Positions 18,445 to 28,398 of a DNA stretch of 64,000 nt are shown piece by piece. Location of the stretch: contig CAJXPQ010000009.1 in NCBI GenBank assembly GCA_913058265.1, positions 1 to 64,000 on the forward strand. The letters run 5' to 3'. The notes under the pieces are model-generated. The model was not told the origin of the DNA. It saw only the letters and a program-made list of their open reading frames with translations, and did not search any database. Position numbers and translations under genes: made by a program. The number at the start of each line of letters is the position of its first letter. Within the stretch, counting starts at the first letter, position 1. This DNA is from an uncultured Oligoflexia bacterium (GTDB lineage Bacteria > Bdellovibrionota > Bacteriovoracia > Bacteriovoracales > Bacteriovoracaceae).

Positions 18445-20686
18445 AAGTCATCGTCGTTATAGTCCAATCTTCACCTTCTTTTGGTGGATTTTCTATCCAG
18501 TGAACACAAGAAGCTTGTAGGCGTAATGAGGCGGCATCATTATGATGTACTTCAAGAATTCCCTCAAAAAGAGTCTTGGCATCTTCGAACTTACCTTCTA
18601 GGTATAAGTCATATGCTTTTCTAAAGTTATTAAGAGCATCTTGATCAACCATAAAGTCATGATATGAATAAAGGACCTCATACACTGCCACTGGTAGGCT
18701 TTTACCCTTAACACGAACCTTATCAATTATACGACATGTAAATTTAGACTGATCCATTTTTTGGTAAGTATACTCTGATATTAATATCTGTGCTCCGTAA
18801 TGCTTACATAAAGACTCTAGTCTTGCGCCAAGGTTCATATTATCTCCAAGGGCAGTATAGGCAAAAATTGCATCGGAGCCCATATTACCAACAGAACATT
18901 CACCTGAGTTAAGTCCAAGGCCTATCTTAAATTCTGGTAATCCTTTATCCTTAAACTCTTTGTTAATTGCAGGTAGCGCTTCCATCATCAAAACACCAGC
19001 TTCAACAGCTTGTGTGACATGATCCCCGATATCGAGAGGTGCACCCCAGAAGGCAACAATAGCATCTCCAATATATTTATCTAGAGTACCATTGGTTGCA
19101 AAAACAATATCTGTCATCTCACCCATATATCTGTTAAGCGAGGTTGCAAGTTCTGTTGGTGTTAATTTTTCTGATATAGAAGTAAAGTCTCTAACATCAG
19201 AGAACATACATGTGATATCTCTTTTTTCACCACCAATTTTTAGCTTTTCCGGATTATCTAGCATATCGTCAACGATTGATGGTGCTACATATCTTGAGAA
19301 GGCACCTTTTATCTGTTTTTTCTCTGCAGAAGTCTGATTAAAGTTTAAGAATGTAATCCAGAAGTATGAGACTAAGAGACCAAAAGTAGCGGACGCGAGC
19401 TTAAGTTCGTAACCCAACATATAGAAGTATTTAAAATCAATATACCACATCGCATAGATGAGAATCGCCATACCAAAAATATCTAGAATAGCTTTATTAA
19501 AAAACATTATAATCATAAGAAGAGTAATGGCGATACTAAATCCAATTAATGATGTTTTGATTGTCTCTTCTATAGGTTTGTAAAAGTATTGTCTTTTCAT
19601 CATATCGACTAAATTAATATGTGCATATACCCCAGGTGTTTTTGCATCAACAGGTGTATTTCTAAAGTCGTGGGCACCAGTTGCAGTAGAGCCAATAAAT
19701 ACGATTTGGTCTTTAAAGAAATCTTTTAAGATAATTTCTTCTCCAGCATCATTCGTATAGTCTTTACCCTCAATAACACGATAAAGGGGAATACTTTTAA
19801 ATTTTTCTCCAAGGCCTGTCCATCTTAATTTTGTTTCACCACTTGAGTTAAAATTAATATTTTTCCCATTTATATCAACGGAACCTGAACAGTCACTTTG
19901 TATATTTACTGAAAGATCATTAGTTTCGTTAGAAGACATAAATGCTCTAAAACCTAACGAAGGAAGTAATAGGTAACTTTCCATGTCTTCAGAGTAAACA
20001 CTGGCATAAACGGTATAATGTCTAAAAACACCATCGAAATCCTCTTTGTTATTGAGGTATCCCATTTCAGACTCTGTTTCCACTAGTTTATCAATCGGCC
20101 AGTTATGCTTTTCAATTCGTGAGTGAGAGAATGCCTTACAATTTGGTGATACTTGTGATGGTATCATTGATGTCATTAGCTCTAGAGGTGCTGTCGGTAA
20201 AAACTCAGTCGCTGTATTTTCATCTTGTACCGTATAGGCCATGATAACACTACTTCCTTCTTTGGAATTAAATTTTGTAACTGCCCTAGCAAAAACATCA
20301 TCTGGTGATTCTTCTCCACAGGCTTGAACTGGCTCAGGAAATATTGCATCGAATGCCACAACTTTAGCATCGTAGTCAGCTAAGTTATCTAACATCGTGG
20401 CCCAATAATCTCTTGGTATTGGCCAGCGCTGAAGTTTTTGAAGTGATTGATCATCTATCTCTATCAAAACAGTATTTGTATTTTTTGGATTCTTATCTAT
20501 ATGCAGTTTTGATCTCAGATCATATGCAAATAAGTCGGGCCAGTTTAACACATCTAACAACTTCTTTACATTTGTACCTTCTTGCATTGTTCTACCAAGA
20601 AACCCTAAAGAAATTGTCGCAAATGTTGCGAGAACAATGACAAATATACCAATTGAACGTAAAAATCGTGTGATAAGCTTAAACAT
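18437..20686 (-). CDS. CHASE2-domain class III adenylate/guanylate cyclase
   Basis: 749 residues. An N-terminal membrane segment (about 12-30) is followed by a large extracytoplasmic CHASE2 sensor (about 40-370) and several membrane helices (about 378-448). The class III cyclase domain spans about 485-680. Metal-binding aspartates are Asp497 (MFSDVRDFT) and Asp541 (DKYIGDAIVAFW), with Lys537 of the purine-recognition site. The C-terminal 60 residues look like a helical TPR-like tail. It should make cAMP (cGMP is possible) in response to an external signal. It stands alone, with an AT-rich upstream region shared with hemF on the other strand. Confidence 0.92.
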   Translation of the reverse strand: MFKLITRFLRSIGIFVIVLATFATISLGFLGRTMQEGTNVKKLLDVLNWPDLFAYDLRSKLHIDKNPKNTNTVLIEIDDQSLQKLQRWPIPRDYWATMLDNLADYDAKVVAFDAIFPEPVQACGEESPDDVFARAVTKFNSKEGSSVIMAYTVQDENTATEFLPTAPLELMTSMIPSQVSPNCKAFSHSRIEKHNWPIDKLVETESEMGYLNNKEDFDGVFRHYTVYASVYSEDMESYLLLPSLGFRAFMSSNETNDLSVNIQSDCSGSVDINGKNINFNSSGETKLRWTGLGEKFKSIPLYRVIEGKDYTNDAGEEIILKDFFKDQIVFIGSTATGAHDFRNTPVDAKTPGVYAHINLVDMMKRQYFYKPIEETIKTSLIGFSIAITLLMIIMFFNKAILDIFGMAILIYAMWYIDFKYFYMLGYELKLASATFGLLVSYFWITFLNFNQTSAEKKQIKGAFSRYVAPSIVDDMLDNPEKLKIGGEKRDITCMFSDVRDFTSISEKLTPTELATSLNRYMGEMTDIVFATNGTLDKYIGDAIVAFWGAPLDIGDHVTQAVEAGVLMMEALPAINKEFKDKGLPEFKIGLGLNSGECSVGNMGSDAIFAYTALGDNMNLGARLESLCKHYGAQILISEYTYQKMDQSKFTCRIIDKVRVKGKSLPVAVYEVLYSYHDFMVDQDALNNFRKAYDLYLEGKFEDAKTLFEGILEVHHNDAASLRLQASCVHWIENPPKEGEDWTITTMTSK

Positions 20687-20802
20687 AAAAATAACCCTTA
20701 CATAGATTAAAATAATGATCTATATTATTTTTTTTTAGTAATAGATAATGTATAGATATATATCGGTAATTATTGAATATTTTATTAGAGAATGAGGCGT
20801 AT

Positions 20803-21696
20803 ATGTTACAAGAATATAAGAAAAAGTTTAGTGAACATGTCAGACTTTTACAAAACGAAATAACTGAAAAAATGCAAGGGATGGACGTAGAACTTACCTT
20901 GAACGAAGACTTATGGAAACGCTCAGATTTTAATGATCATCCGGGTGGTGGTGGAATTACTCGCGCCTTTGAAGGAGATTTGTTCGAAAGTGCTGGTGTT
21001 AATACTTCAGAGATCTCTGGTGCTATTGATCCAAAGTTTGCAAAAAATCTTCAAGGCGAAGGAAGTGAACTATGGGCCGCAGGAATATCTCTTATTATAC
21101 ACCCATACAATCCTAAGGTTCCTACCGTTCATGCAAATTTTAGAATGATTGTTCAAGGTGATAAATATTGGTTTGGTGGTGGTGCAGACTTAACTCCCTA
21201 CTATCCAATTGAAGAAGATTTTATATATTTTCATAATGTTTGGAAGCAAGCATGCGAACCTTATGGATGTTTTGATGAGTATAAAAAATGGTGTGATACA
21301 TATTTCACAAATTCTCATCGTAATGATGAAATGCGTGGTATTGGTGGAATCTTTTTTGACCATCTTAATACTGGAGACCTAGAAACAGACTTTAATCAAG
21401 TTGTGGATATATCAAAATCCTTTATTAAGTCCTATTTTCCAATCGTAGAAAAGCGAATGAATGAAACATATACTGATGACGACGTTGAGTTCCAACTCCA
21501 CAGGCACGGTAGGTATGTTGAATTTAATTTAATCCATGATAGGGGAACACTCTTTGGTCTCAAGACAAAAGGGAGAATAGATTCAATCTTAATTTCGCTA
21601 CCTAAAAGATGTATGTACACTTATAGATATGCCCCAAAAGAGGGTTCACCTCACGAAAAAATGCAAAGTTATTATAAGCCTAAAGATTGGGTATAA
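20803..21696 (+). CDS. hemF: Oxygen-dependent coproporphyrinogen III oxidase
   Basis: 297 residues from the chosen ATG, which has GAGG five bases upstream. An in-frame TTG at 20773 would add ten unlikely residues. Family motifs are plain: HANFRMIV, WFGGGADLTPYYP, GGIFFDHL and GRYVEFNLIHDRGTLFGL. It oxidatively decarboxylates coproporphyrinogen III to protoporphyrinogen IX using O2. The presence of HemF indicates an aerobic organism. No other heme gene is adjacent. Confidence 0.95.
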   Translation: MLQEYKKKFSEHVRLLQNEITEKMQGMDVELTLNEDLWKRSDFNDHPGGGGITRAFEGDLFESAGVNTSEISGAIDPKFAKNLQGEGSELWAAGISLIIHPYNPKVPTVHANFRMIVQGDKYWFGGGADLTPYYPIEEDFIYFHNVWKQACEPYGCFDEYKKWCDTYFTNSHRNDEMRGIGGIFFDHLNTGDLETDFNQVVDISKSFIKSYFPIVEKRMNETYTDDDVEFQLHRHGRYVEFNLIHDRGTLFGLKTKGRIDSILISLPKRCMYTYRYAPKEGSPHEKMQSYYKPKDWV

Positions 21697-21708
21697 GAAA
21701 GTGATCGT

Positions 21709-22641
21709 TTAAAGGTAGTAGTTAAAATATACCCTTGTGATTGTTCTTGCTTTATCGAGGTCAATATTTTCGACCGCCATATTATAACTTTGGACACGGG
21801 CCTGAACCCCAATTGATTTATTTGTTGTCTGATAACCCATATCAAAAATAACATTTGTGGTAGAATTGGTAATATCTCTACCTTCAGTATCAATTCCTTC
21901 AAACTCTAACTGCTGACCAACGATGCCAACGCTTAAAAGACCACTAACATAAAGGGATTCCCAAGTTTTAAGAGCTGCGACCCCAAAATCATAACCAATC
22001 GCTGTGGACTTTATGGCATTGAGATCTGCTATTTGATCAAAGGAGCTTTGGTATTTAAGTGGAATGAGCGAGTCACTTGATGAGGAGAGTTTAGATCTAT
22101 CAATAAAGAGGCCGTGGACATAAGACCAGTTAGACTCTTTAACAATTGAAAAGTGACCAAGAGACTTCTTTAAATCAAATCCCTCTTTTGTAAAATACTT
22201 AACGTGTAATCCATGTGAGTGAGAATTTGCTCGAGGTTGTTCTGAAAGTTCTCCAAGCTCTTCATCATCAAGTATGTAAAGTCCCTGATAATTCTGGTAG
22301 TAGGCTTCCCATAAGAAGTTTTTATAAACACCTAGTAATTGAATATCAAAAACATTCGTAGGATCGTAGATATCATCTTTAGAGTTTTCACGCTCTCCTT
22401 CAAATGTAAAGCCAATATCAACATACTTTGTTCCAAGACTAAAACTAGTCATGGTGTTTAAGTTTGGCTCATATGCAAATTTATCAAATTCCGGATTATC
22501 ATTATCATCATCATTCTTAAAAGTGTAGGAGAGTTGTGGACCTTCAAGGCCCACCTCATAAGAATTGATATAATTTTTTTTATAAAGTTCAGGAGCGTAG
22601 TGGGCACCAGCAATTATTGAAAAAATAAGTAATGCAATCAT
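21709..22641 (-). CDS. Predicted beta-barrel-like outer membrane protein, unknown function
   Basis: 310 residues beginning with a short hydrophobic signal-like stretch (MIALLIFSIIAGAH). The rest has alternating aromatic and polar strands (for example YEVGLEGPQLSYTF, TSFSLGTKYVDIGFTF) and ends in an aromatic-rich strand (VYFNYYL), as in outer-membrane barrels. It resembles DUF4421-type proteins by eye, at low certainty. It starts six bases after nfu, with GAGGAA inside the nfu end, so it is the last gene of the suf operon. Why a barrel protein would be co-expressed with iron-sulfur assembly is unclear. Confidence 0.55.
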   Translation of the reverse strand: MIALLIFSIIAGAHYAPELYKKNYINSYEVGLEGPQLSYTFKNDDDNDNPEFDKFAYEPNLNTMTSFSLGTKYVDIGFTFEGERENSKDDIYDPTNVFDIQLLGVYKNFLWEAYYQNYQGLYILDDEELGELSEQPRANSHSHGLHVKYFTKEGFDLKKSLGHFSIVKESNWSYVHGLFIDRSKLSSSSDSLIPLKYQSSFDQIADLNAIKSTAIGYDFGVAALKTWESLYVSGLLSVGIVGQQLEFEGIDTEGRDITNSTTNVIFDMGYQTTNKSIGVQARVQSYNMAVENIDLDKARTITRVYFNYYL

Positions 22642-22647
22642 CTAAAA

Positions 22648-23211
22648 CTATTCCTCTGGGGCAATATAAACTTCAATCTCTGGATTAAACTCATCTTGGA
22701 GTATTCCTCTAATTGCATCAAGTGTCCCCGTTGTAGAACTTGGGCATGTTCCACAGGCACCTTGATATTGTATAAGAAGCACATCATCTTGATAAGTAAG
22801 GACACTTAAGTCTCCGCCGTCACCTTGAAGTGCGGGTCTAATTCTTTTATCGAGAATAGTTTCAATAGTAAGTAAATCCCCTGTAAGAGTTTTTCTCCTC
22901 TCAACTTCAGGATCATGATCAGTAAAGGCCGCATCATGGTCATCTATAAGGGCTTCTACTTGCGTGATAATAGCTGGCTCAAGGTTATCCCATGTTTCAA
23001 ATGTAAATTTAGAAACAGTAACCACGTTTTGGTAAAAGTGAACCTGATCCACCCCTCTAAGGTCAAATAAAGCTGCCGCCAAAGGGACTTCTTTTGCTTG
23101 TCCTGGGTTTTTGAATGAGGTCTTGCCATCTGCTTTCACTTCACGATTTAAAATAAATTTTAAAGCGTTAGGGTTGGGTGTTGGCTGGGTGTTAATTGTA
23201 ATGTCTGTCAT
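22648..23211 (-). CDS. nfu: NFU-type iron-sulfur cluster carrier
   Basis: 187 residues. The N-terminal Nfu_N domain begins TQPTPNPNALKF. The C-terminal NifU-like domain has the cluster-binding pair Cys153-x2-Cys156 in GACGTCPSS. It receives Fe-S clusters from the SufBCD scaffold and passes them to apoproteins. It lies three bases after sufS in the operon. Confidence 0.93.
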   Translation of the reverse strand: MTDITINTQPTPNPNALKFILNREVKADGKTSFKNPGQAKEVPLAAALFDLRGVDQVHFYQNVVTVSKFTFETWDNLEPAIITQVEALIDDHDAAFTDHDPEVERRKTLTGDLLTIETILDKRIRPALQGDGGDLSVLTYQDDVLLIQYQGACGTCPSSTTGTLDAIRGILQDEFNPEIEVYIAPEE

Positions 23212-23214
23212 AGT

Positions 23215-24432
23215 TTATCCAAATAGTTCGATGATCTTTTTTAAAGCATCATATAATTTATCTATATCTTCTTTTGTATTGTAAATACTAAATGATGCCC
23301 TCGCCGTAGCTGAGACACCTAATTTCTTCATTAATGGTTGAGTACAATGATGACCTGTTCTAATGGCGATATGGTACTTATTCAAAAGCGTTGCAAGATC
23401 ATGTGCATGAATATCTTTAATCACAAATGAAATAACTGCTGATTTATTTGCTGCAGTACCAATAATTTTAAGACCTGGAATCGAGGATAGCTTTTCAGTT
23501 CCATATAGCAGTAGCATATGCTCATATTCAGCGATTTTATCAAATCCCTGTTCTGTTATGTACTCCAGCGCTGGAGCGAAACCAATAACTCCAGCTATGT
23601 TCGGCGTCCCCGCCTCATGCTTGTGAGGGAGAGTGTTATATGTTGTTTTTTCAAAGGTAACAGTGTCAATCATATCTCCACCACCAAACAGAGGAGGCAT
23701 ACTGTCGAGTAGAGTTTTCTTACCATAAAGAACACCGACACCAGTTGGCCCAAACATCTTATGTGCAGATAAAGCGAGGAAGTCACAGTCTAGTTCTTGA
23801 ACATCGACTTTTACATGACTCATGGCCTGGGCAGCATCAATGAGTACTTTTGCACCATTTTTATGAGCCTCAAGAATCATCTCTTTGACTGGATTAATTG
23901 TTCCAAGTGCGTTGGATATATAAACAATACTCACAAGCTTCGTTTTTTCAGATAGTAGTTTTGTATACTCTTCAAATATGAGCTCACCCTCATCATTTAC
24001 TGGAGTCACTTTTAGTATGGCCCCTGTTTTTTCACATAGCATTTGCCAAGGAACAATATTAGAGTGATGTTCCATCTCACTAATAATAATTTCATCACCT
24101 GCATTAAGGTTATCTTCACCCCAGCTTTTTGCGACAAGGTTAATTGAGTTAGTCGTACCAGAAGTAAATATAATTTCTTCTCTATACTCGGCATTCATGA
24201 ATTTTTGCAAGAGATCTCTCGTGTTTTCATATTTGTCTGTAGATATCTCTGAGAGTGTGTGAATTCCGCGATGAATATTTGCACATTCTTTTTGGTAATA
24301 GTAGCTAAGCTTATCCACAACAGATTTTAACTTTAAATTTGTTGCTGCACTATCAAGATAAGTTATCTTGTGCCCATCGTAGAGCTCTGCTATTTGTGGG
24401 AAATCTGTCTGTATTTTTTCGTTAAACGCCAT
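23215..24432 (-). CDS. sufS: SufS-type cysteine desulfurase
   Basis: 405 residues. The PLP lysine is Lys225 in LSAHKMFGPTG, and the persulfide cysteine is Cys363 in RTGHHCTQPLM, the class II (SufS) arrangement. It takes sulfur from cysteine for cluster building on SufBCD. It overlaps sufD by one base. No SufE or SufU sulfur-relay protein is in this operon, so the partner must be encoded elsewhere or be absent. Confidence 0.95.
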   Translation of the reverse strand: MAFNEKIQTDFPQIAELYDGHKITYLDSAATNLKLKSVVDKLSYYYQKECANIHRGIHTLSEISTDKYENTRDLLQKFMNAEYREEIIFTSGTTNSINLVAKSWGEDNLNAGDEIIISEMEHHSNIVPWQMLCEKTGAILKVTPVNDEGELIFEEYTKLLSEKTKLVSIVYISNALGTINPVKEMILEAHKNGAKVLIDAAQAMSHVKVDVQELDCDFLALSAHKMFGPTGVGVLYGKKTLLDSMPPLFGGGDMIDTVTFEKTTYNTLPHKHEAGTPNIAGVIGFAPALEYITEQGFDKIAEYEHMLLLYGTEKLSSIPGLKIIGTAANKSAVISFVIKDIHAHDLATLLNKYHIAIRTGHHCTQPLMKKLGVSATARASFSIYNTKEDIDKLYDALKKIIELFG

Positions 24433-25592
24433 TAAGCTCTCACAATATTTTTTTGGATTAAATGATTTATAATTTCTGATCGCATAGTCAAATTCTTTTG
24501 CTTTAATACGACATCATAGGCAAATGCTCGAGCTAGGATTCCGCGAGCTTTTTCTTTCTTGATTCCTCTTGATTCAAAATAGAATAACTCATCTTCACTC
24601 ATTTGACCTGTTGTTGAGCCATGGGCACATTTAACGTCATCGGCGTAAATTTCAAGCTGAGGTCTGGAATTAACTTTAGCTTTATTTGATAGGAGCAGAT
24701 TCTTATTTAATTGCTCTGCAGTAATGAGCTGAGCATCTTTTTCAACTCTCACTTTACCAGTGAATACTCCATGTGATTCATCATCCATTATACCTTTGTA
24801 CAACTGGAAGCTGTACGTATGAGGCATTGAATGATGAATATAGCTTGAGGTATCATGGTGTTGATCCCTATGAAGTGCGTACAATCCATGGGCGGAACAT
24901 GAAGCATTTTCATCAGCTAAGTTTATATAAACATTTGAGCGGGAAAGTTTAGCCCCAAGATTTATTACCATTGAGTCTAGAGTTCCATTGCTTAGTACTT
25001 TACCGTCATATGAATGGAGAAAGAGTGAGCCATACTTTGTATCTTGAATAATAACATGATTAAAATTCGCATTTGATTCAACTGTTGGCTTCGCCATATA
25101 GTTTACAAAAACATTTACAGAGCTTGAAAAGTCTTCAAACACTTCTAGTTTACTTCCAGAATTAACTATAAATTCATTGTGTAGATTAATATACGCAAGC
25201 TTATTTTTGAAATCATATTTGATCATTATTGGCTTGTCTAATGACGAATTTTTTACAACTGAAAATTGGTAACCCATCTTATTGTTTGCTTGAGTAAGAT
25301 GAGTGGCAATATCATTGTTAAATGGAGTGTTTTCGAATTTATTATTTTGTAGGGAGTCGATTTCCACCGAGCTCGGAAGGTTATGCTCTAGTCCTTCTTC
25401 ATTAATATTAACTAAGTAGTAATTTTCATCACTCAGACTTAATGTATTGATATTTGTCGCCAACTGCACAGAGTGATATTGGTTCTCTAACAGGTGATCA
25501 AGCCTTGTGTATTTCCAACTTTCATTTCCTCTTTGTGGAAGAACGGATGGATCTAGCTTATCAATGGAATATTGAGTTTCATTTATTGCCAT
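24432..25592 (-). CDS. sufD: SufD, Fe-S scaffold subunit
   Basis: About 386 residues from the ATG overlapping the sufC stop (TAATG). An upstream in-frame start at 25616 would overlap sufC by 25 bases and is less likely. It is a SufD-type right-handed beta-helix protein, with the conserved end region CAHGSTTGQMSEDELFY. It pairs with SufB and the SufC ATPase to build clusters. Confidence 0.92.
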   Translation of the reverse strand: MAINETQYSIDKLDPSVLPQRGNESWKYTRLDHLLENQYHSVQLATNINTLSLSDENYYLVNINEEGLEHNLPSSVEIDSLQNNKFENTPFNNDIATHLTQANNKMGYQFSVVKNSSLDKPIMIKYDFKNKLAYINLHNEFIVNSGSKLEVFEDFSSSVNVFVNYMAKPTVESNANFNHVIIQDTKYGSLFLHSYDGKVLSNGTLDSMVINLGAKLSRSNVYINLADENASCSAHGLYALHRDQHHDTSSYIHHSMPHTYSFQLYKGIMDDESHGVFTGKVRVEKDAQLITAEQLNKNLLLSNKAKVNSRPQLEIYADDVKCAHGSTTGQMSEDELFYFESRGIKKEKARGILARAFAYDVVLKQKNLTMRSEIINHLIQKNIVRA

Positions 25593-26356
25593 TACTGTAG
25601 ACCTTCTGTTAACCAATCATAGCCTTTTTCTTCTAGTTCTAGTGCTAGGCTCTTGTCACCAGTTTTGATAATTTTCCCATCAAATAAAACATGAACAAAG
25701 TCAGGCTCTATATAGTCTAGAAGTCTTTGATAATGTGTTACAAGAACGATTCCATTGTGCTTAGACTTGAGTGTGTTTACACCTTTTGCAACAGTTTTAA
25801 GAGCGTCAATATCTAGCCCTGAGTCTGTTTCGTCGAGAAGAGCTAGTCTTGGATTTAATATTAGCATTTGTAATATTTCGTTTTTCTTTTTTTCTCCACC
25901 AGAGAAACCTTCATTAACAGCACGATCTAAAAAATCCTCATGCATCTCAAGTAGTGGAAGCTTTGTTTTGATGAATGTTCTAAAAGAATCTTCATTCATA
26001 GTGTCTGCACCCTGGTGCTCACAAAGAGCATTAAAGGCTTCTTGCATAAACGTTATATTTGTTACACCAGGTATCTCTATAGGGTACTGAAAACCAAGAA
26101 AGATTCCTTCGCAGGCCCTTTCACTTGCTTCTAGCTCAGCTACATCTGAAAGAGCACCATTGATACTGTATTCAATGTTTCCTTCAGTCACTTCGTAGTC
26201 TGGATGTCCTGCAATAACTTTCGCGAGAGTCGATTTTCCTGAACCATTAGGCCCCATAATGGCGTGTATTTCACCTGGTTTAATTTCTAGGTTTATCCCA
26301 TTGAGAATAGGTGAACCTTCAACTTTTGCATGTAAATCTTTAATTGATATAAGCAT
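25592..26356 (-). CDS. sufC: SufC, Fe-S assembly ATPase
   Basis: 254-residue ABC ATPase. Walker A is GPNGSGKST (35-43). The SufC-type signature is FSGGEKKKNE, and Walker B is LALLDETDSGLD. It is soluble and drives conformational change of SufBD. It lies 14 bases after sufB and overlaps the sufD start. Confidence 0.96.
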   Translation of the reverse strand: MLISIKDLHAKVEGSPILNGINLEIKPGEIHAIMGPNGSGKSTLAKVIAGHPDYEVTEGNIEYSINGALSDVAELEASERACEGIFLGFQYPIEIPGVTNITFMQEAFNALCEHQGADTMNEDSFRTFIKTKLPLLEMHEDFLDRAVNEGFSGGEKKKNEILQMLILNPRLALLDETDSGLDIDALKTVAKGVNTLKSKHNGIVLVTHYQRLLDYIEPDFVHVLFDGKIIKTGDKSLALELEEKGYDWLTEGLQ

Positions 26357-26370
26357 TATATTTCCTTTAA

Positions 26371-27813
26371 TTATCCAACTGAGTTTTCTAATTTCATTTC
26401 TATGAGTTTTACTGCTTCAACTGAGAATTCCAGAGGCAGTGTTTTAAATACCTCCTTACAAAAACCATTCACAATTAACGAGATCGCTTTCTCTGGATCA
26501 ATGCCGCGAGACTGTAAATAGAACAATTGATCAGCACTGATTTTAGAGGTACTTGCTTCGTGCTCAATAGTTCCACTTGGGTTTTGAACATCAATATATG
26601 GAAAAGTATTTGCAGAACATTTATCACCAATTAACATCGAGTCACATTGAGAGTAGTTTCTTGCATTATCAGCTCCGGGCATTATTTTAACCTCGCCGCG
26701 GTAAACATTCTCTGAATCGTCAGCTGAAATCCCTTTCGAAATAATCGTAGATTTCGTATTTTTACCTATATGGATCATCTTAGTACCAGTGTCGGCCAGC
26801 ATTTTATTATTAGTTAATGCCACTGAGTAAAAAGCGCCCTCTGAATAATCGCCTTGTAAAATACAACTTGGATATTTCCAAGTTATCGCAGAACCTGCTT
26901 CTACCTGAGTCCATGAAATCTTTGAATTTCGCCCCTTACACAGACCTCTTTTTGTTACAAAGTTGTAAATTCCACCAACTCCATCTTTGTCGCCAGCATA
27001 CCAGTTTTGAACTGTTGAATATTTTACTTCAGCATCGTCCATTGCAACAATTTCTACAATGGCAGCGTGTAGCTGGTTCTCATCTCTTTGAGGAGCAGTA
27101 CAACCTTCTAAGTAATTAACATAAGATCCCTCTTCCGCAATAATAAGTGTTCTTTCGAATTGCCCTGTCTCTTTCGCATTAATTCTAAAGTATGTTGAGA
27201 GGTCCATAGGACAAGTCACACCTTTTGGAATGTATACAAATGATCCATCAGTAAAAACTGCAGAGTTTAGAGCAGCATAAAAATTATCTGATGTAGGTAC
27301 AACTCTTCCTAGGTACTTTTTTACAAGTTCAGGGTAGTCGACAATTGCTTCAGATATAGAACAGAAGACAACACCAGACTTTAGTAAGTCATCTTTCCAT
27401 GTTGTCCCTAGAGATACTGAGTCAAAAACAACATCTATAGCGACTCCAGATATTCTTTTTTGCTCGATTAGAGGTATCCCTAGTTTTTCAAAAGTTGCTA
27501 AAAGCTCTGGGTCGAGATCATCGAGGCTCTTTGGTCCTTCTCCTGCTTCAGATTTTGGTTTTGCATAATAATATAAGTCTTGAAAATCGATATCTGGAAT
27601 TTTAAAATATGTCCAGTCTGGCATTTTCATTGTGAGCCATTTTTTATAGGCATTTAAGCGAAAATCCAGAAGCCATTCTGGCTCATTATTCTTCTTAGAG
27701 ATGAGTCGAACAATGTCTTCATTTAGACCTTTTGGAAATTCTTCCATCTCTATATTTGTTTCGAATCCCCATTTATAATCTTCGTTGATTCGCTTTTCAA
27801 TTTCATCGCTCAT
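26371..27813 (-). CDS. sufB: SufB, Fe-S scaffold subunit
   Basis: 480 residues, the usual SufB length, with conserved stretches such as [30 protein letters not shown] and [20 protein letters not shown]. It forms the main scaffold for nascent clusters with SufC and SufD. It overlaps the end of the Rrf2 regulator gene by 11 bases, so the regulator and the scaffold are co-translated. Confidence 0.96.
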   Translation of the reverse strand: MSDEIEKRINEDYKWGFETNIEMEEFPKGLNEDIVRLISKKNNEPEWLLDFRLNAYKKWLTMKMPDWTYFKIPDIDFQDLYYYAKPKSEAGEGPKSLDDLDPELLATFEKLGIPLIEQKRISGVAIDVVFDSVSLGTTWKDDLLKSGVVFCSISEAIVDYPELVKKYLGRVVPTSDNFYAALNSAVFTDGSFVYIPKGVTCPMDLSTYFRINAKETGQFERTLIIAEEGSYVNYLEGCTAPQRDENQLHAAIVEIVAMDDAEVKYSTVQNWYAGDKDGVGGIYNFVTKRGLCKGRNSKISWTQVEAGSAITWKYPSCILQGDYSEGAFYSVALTNNKMLADTGTKMIHIGKNTKSTIISKGISADDSENVYRGEVKIMPGADNARNYSQCDSMLIGDKCSANTFPYIDVQNPSGTIEHEASTSKISADQLFYLQSRGIDPEKAISLIVNGFCKEVFKTLPLEFSVEAVKLIEMKLENSVG

Positions 27814-28252
27814 TTATGGCCTTTGTTTTAAATAGTAGTGATTGTGGACCTGGTGTATCTTCTAATAACTCTCTTATTGTTAGAGTTTGAAAAAAGTAAT
27901 TCAAGTGTTCATTTAGTTTCTTAATTGGGCCGGTAATATTGCATGTCTCTATTAAATTACAGTTAATAGATTCACAGTCGTGCTCAATACTCTTGCCTTC
28001 AATTAACTCAGTTAATTTATAGTAATTAATATTATTAAGATTAGTGGACAGTTTATATCCACCTTTTACACCTTGGCTAGATGATAGAATTCCGTGATTA
28101 TTCATAAGCTGCATGACACGTGATGTTGTATCGAAGGGAGTATTGTACTTCTCACATATCATTCTTGCAGTTGTGAGCTCTTCTTCCCCATGTGCTTGAA
28201 AATGTTTAAGTACTATAAGTGCGTACTCAGTTTTTCTATTAACTTTTAACAA
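27803..28252 (-). CDS. Rrf2-family Fe-S-sensing regulator of the suf operon
   Basis: 149 residues with the Rrf2 winged helix ([15 protein letters not shown], then [13 protein letters not shown]) and three cysteines Cys93, Cys98 and Cys104. These resemble the IscR cluster ligands, with spacing C-x4-C-x5-C here against C-x5-C-x5-C. The start is TTG with AAGG upstream, the usual N terminus for the family. It is first in the suf operon and presumably represses it when clusters are plentiful. A near-perfect palindrome upstream is a candidate operator. Confidence 0.88.
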   Translation of the reverse strand: MLKVNRKTEYALIVLKHFQAHGEEELTTARMICEKYNTPFDTTSRVMQLMNNHGILSSSQGVKGGYKLSTNLNNINYYKLTELIEGKSIEHDCESINCNLIETCNITGPIKKLNEHLNYFFQTLTIRELLEDTPGPQSLLFKTKAINER

Positions 28253-28293
28253 AAAATGCCTTGCGTCGTGAAACAGGTTCTTATTTAACTTAT

Positions 28294-28309
28294 TTATACA
28301 ATTTTATAA
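28294..28309. promoter_or_regulatory. Candidate operator of the Rrf2 regulator
   Basis: TTATACAATTTTATAA matches its own reverse complement at 14 of 16 positions. It lies about 40 bases upstream of the rrf2-suf start codon and about 90 upstream of the PilZ gene on the other strand. Dimeric Rrf2 proteins bind such sites. Autoregulation is inferred; AT-rich DNA gives chance palindromes. Confidence 0.4.
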
Positions 28310-28398
28310 CACCGGCTTTTAATTAATGCAATCGAGATCTAAGGAAAATTTAACGTATTTATCAGTTTTATTTTTTCAATTATGATTATAATAATATT

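Noticed and set aside
25592-25616. Upstream ATG at 25616 as the sufD start
   Set aside because: It would overlap sufC by 25 bases. The ATG overlapping the sufC stop codon fits the coupled style of the operon and has AGAAGG upstream.
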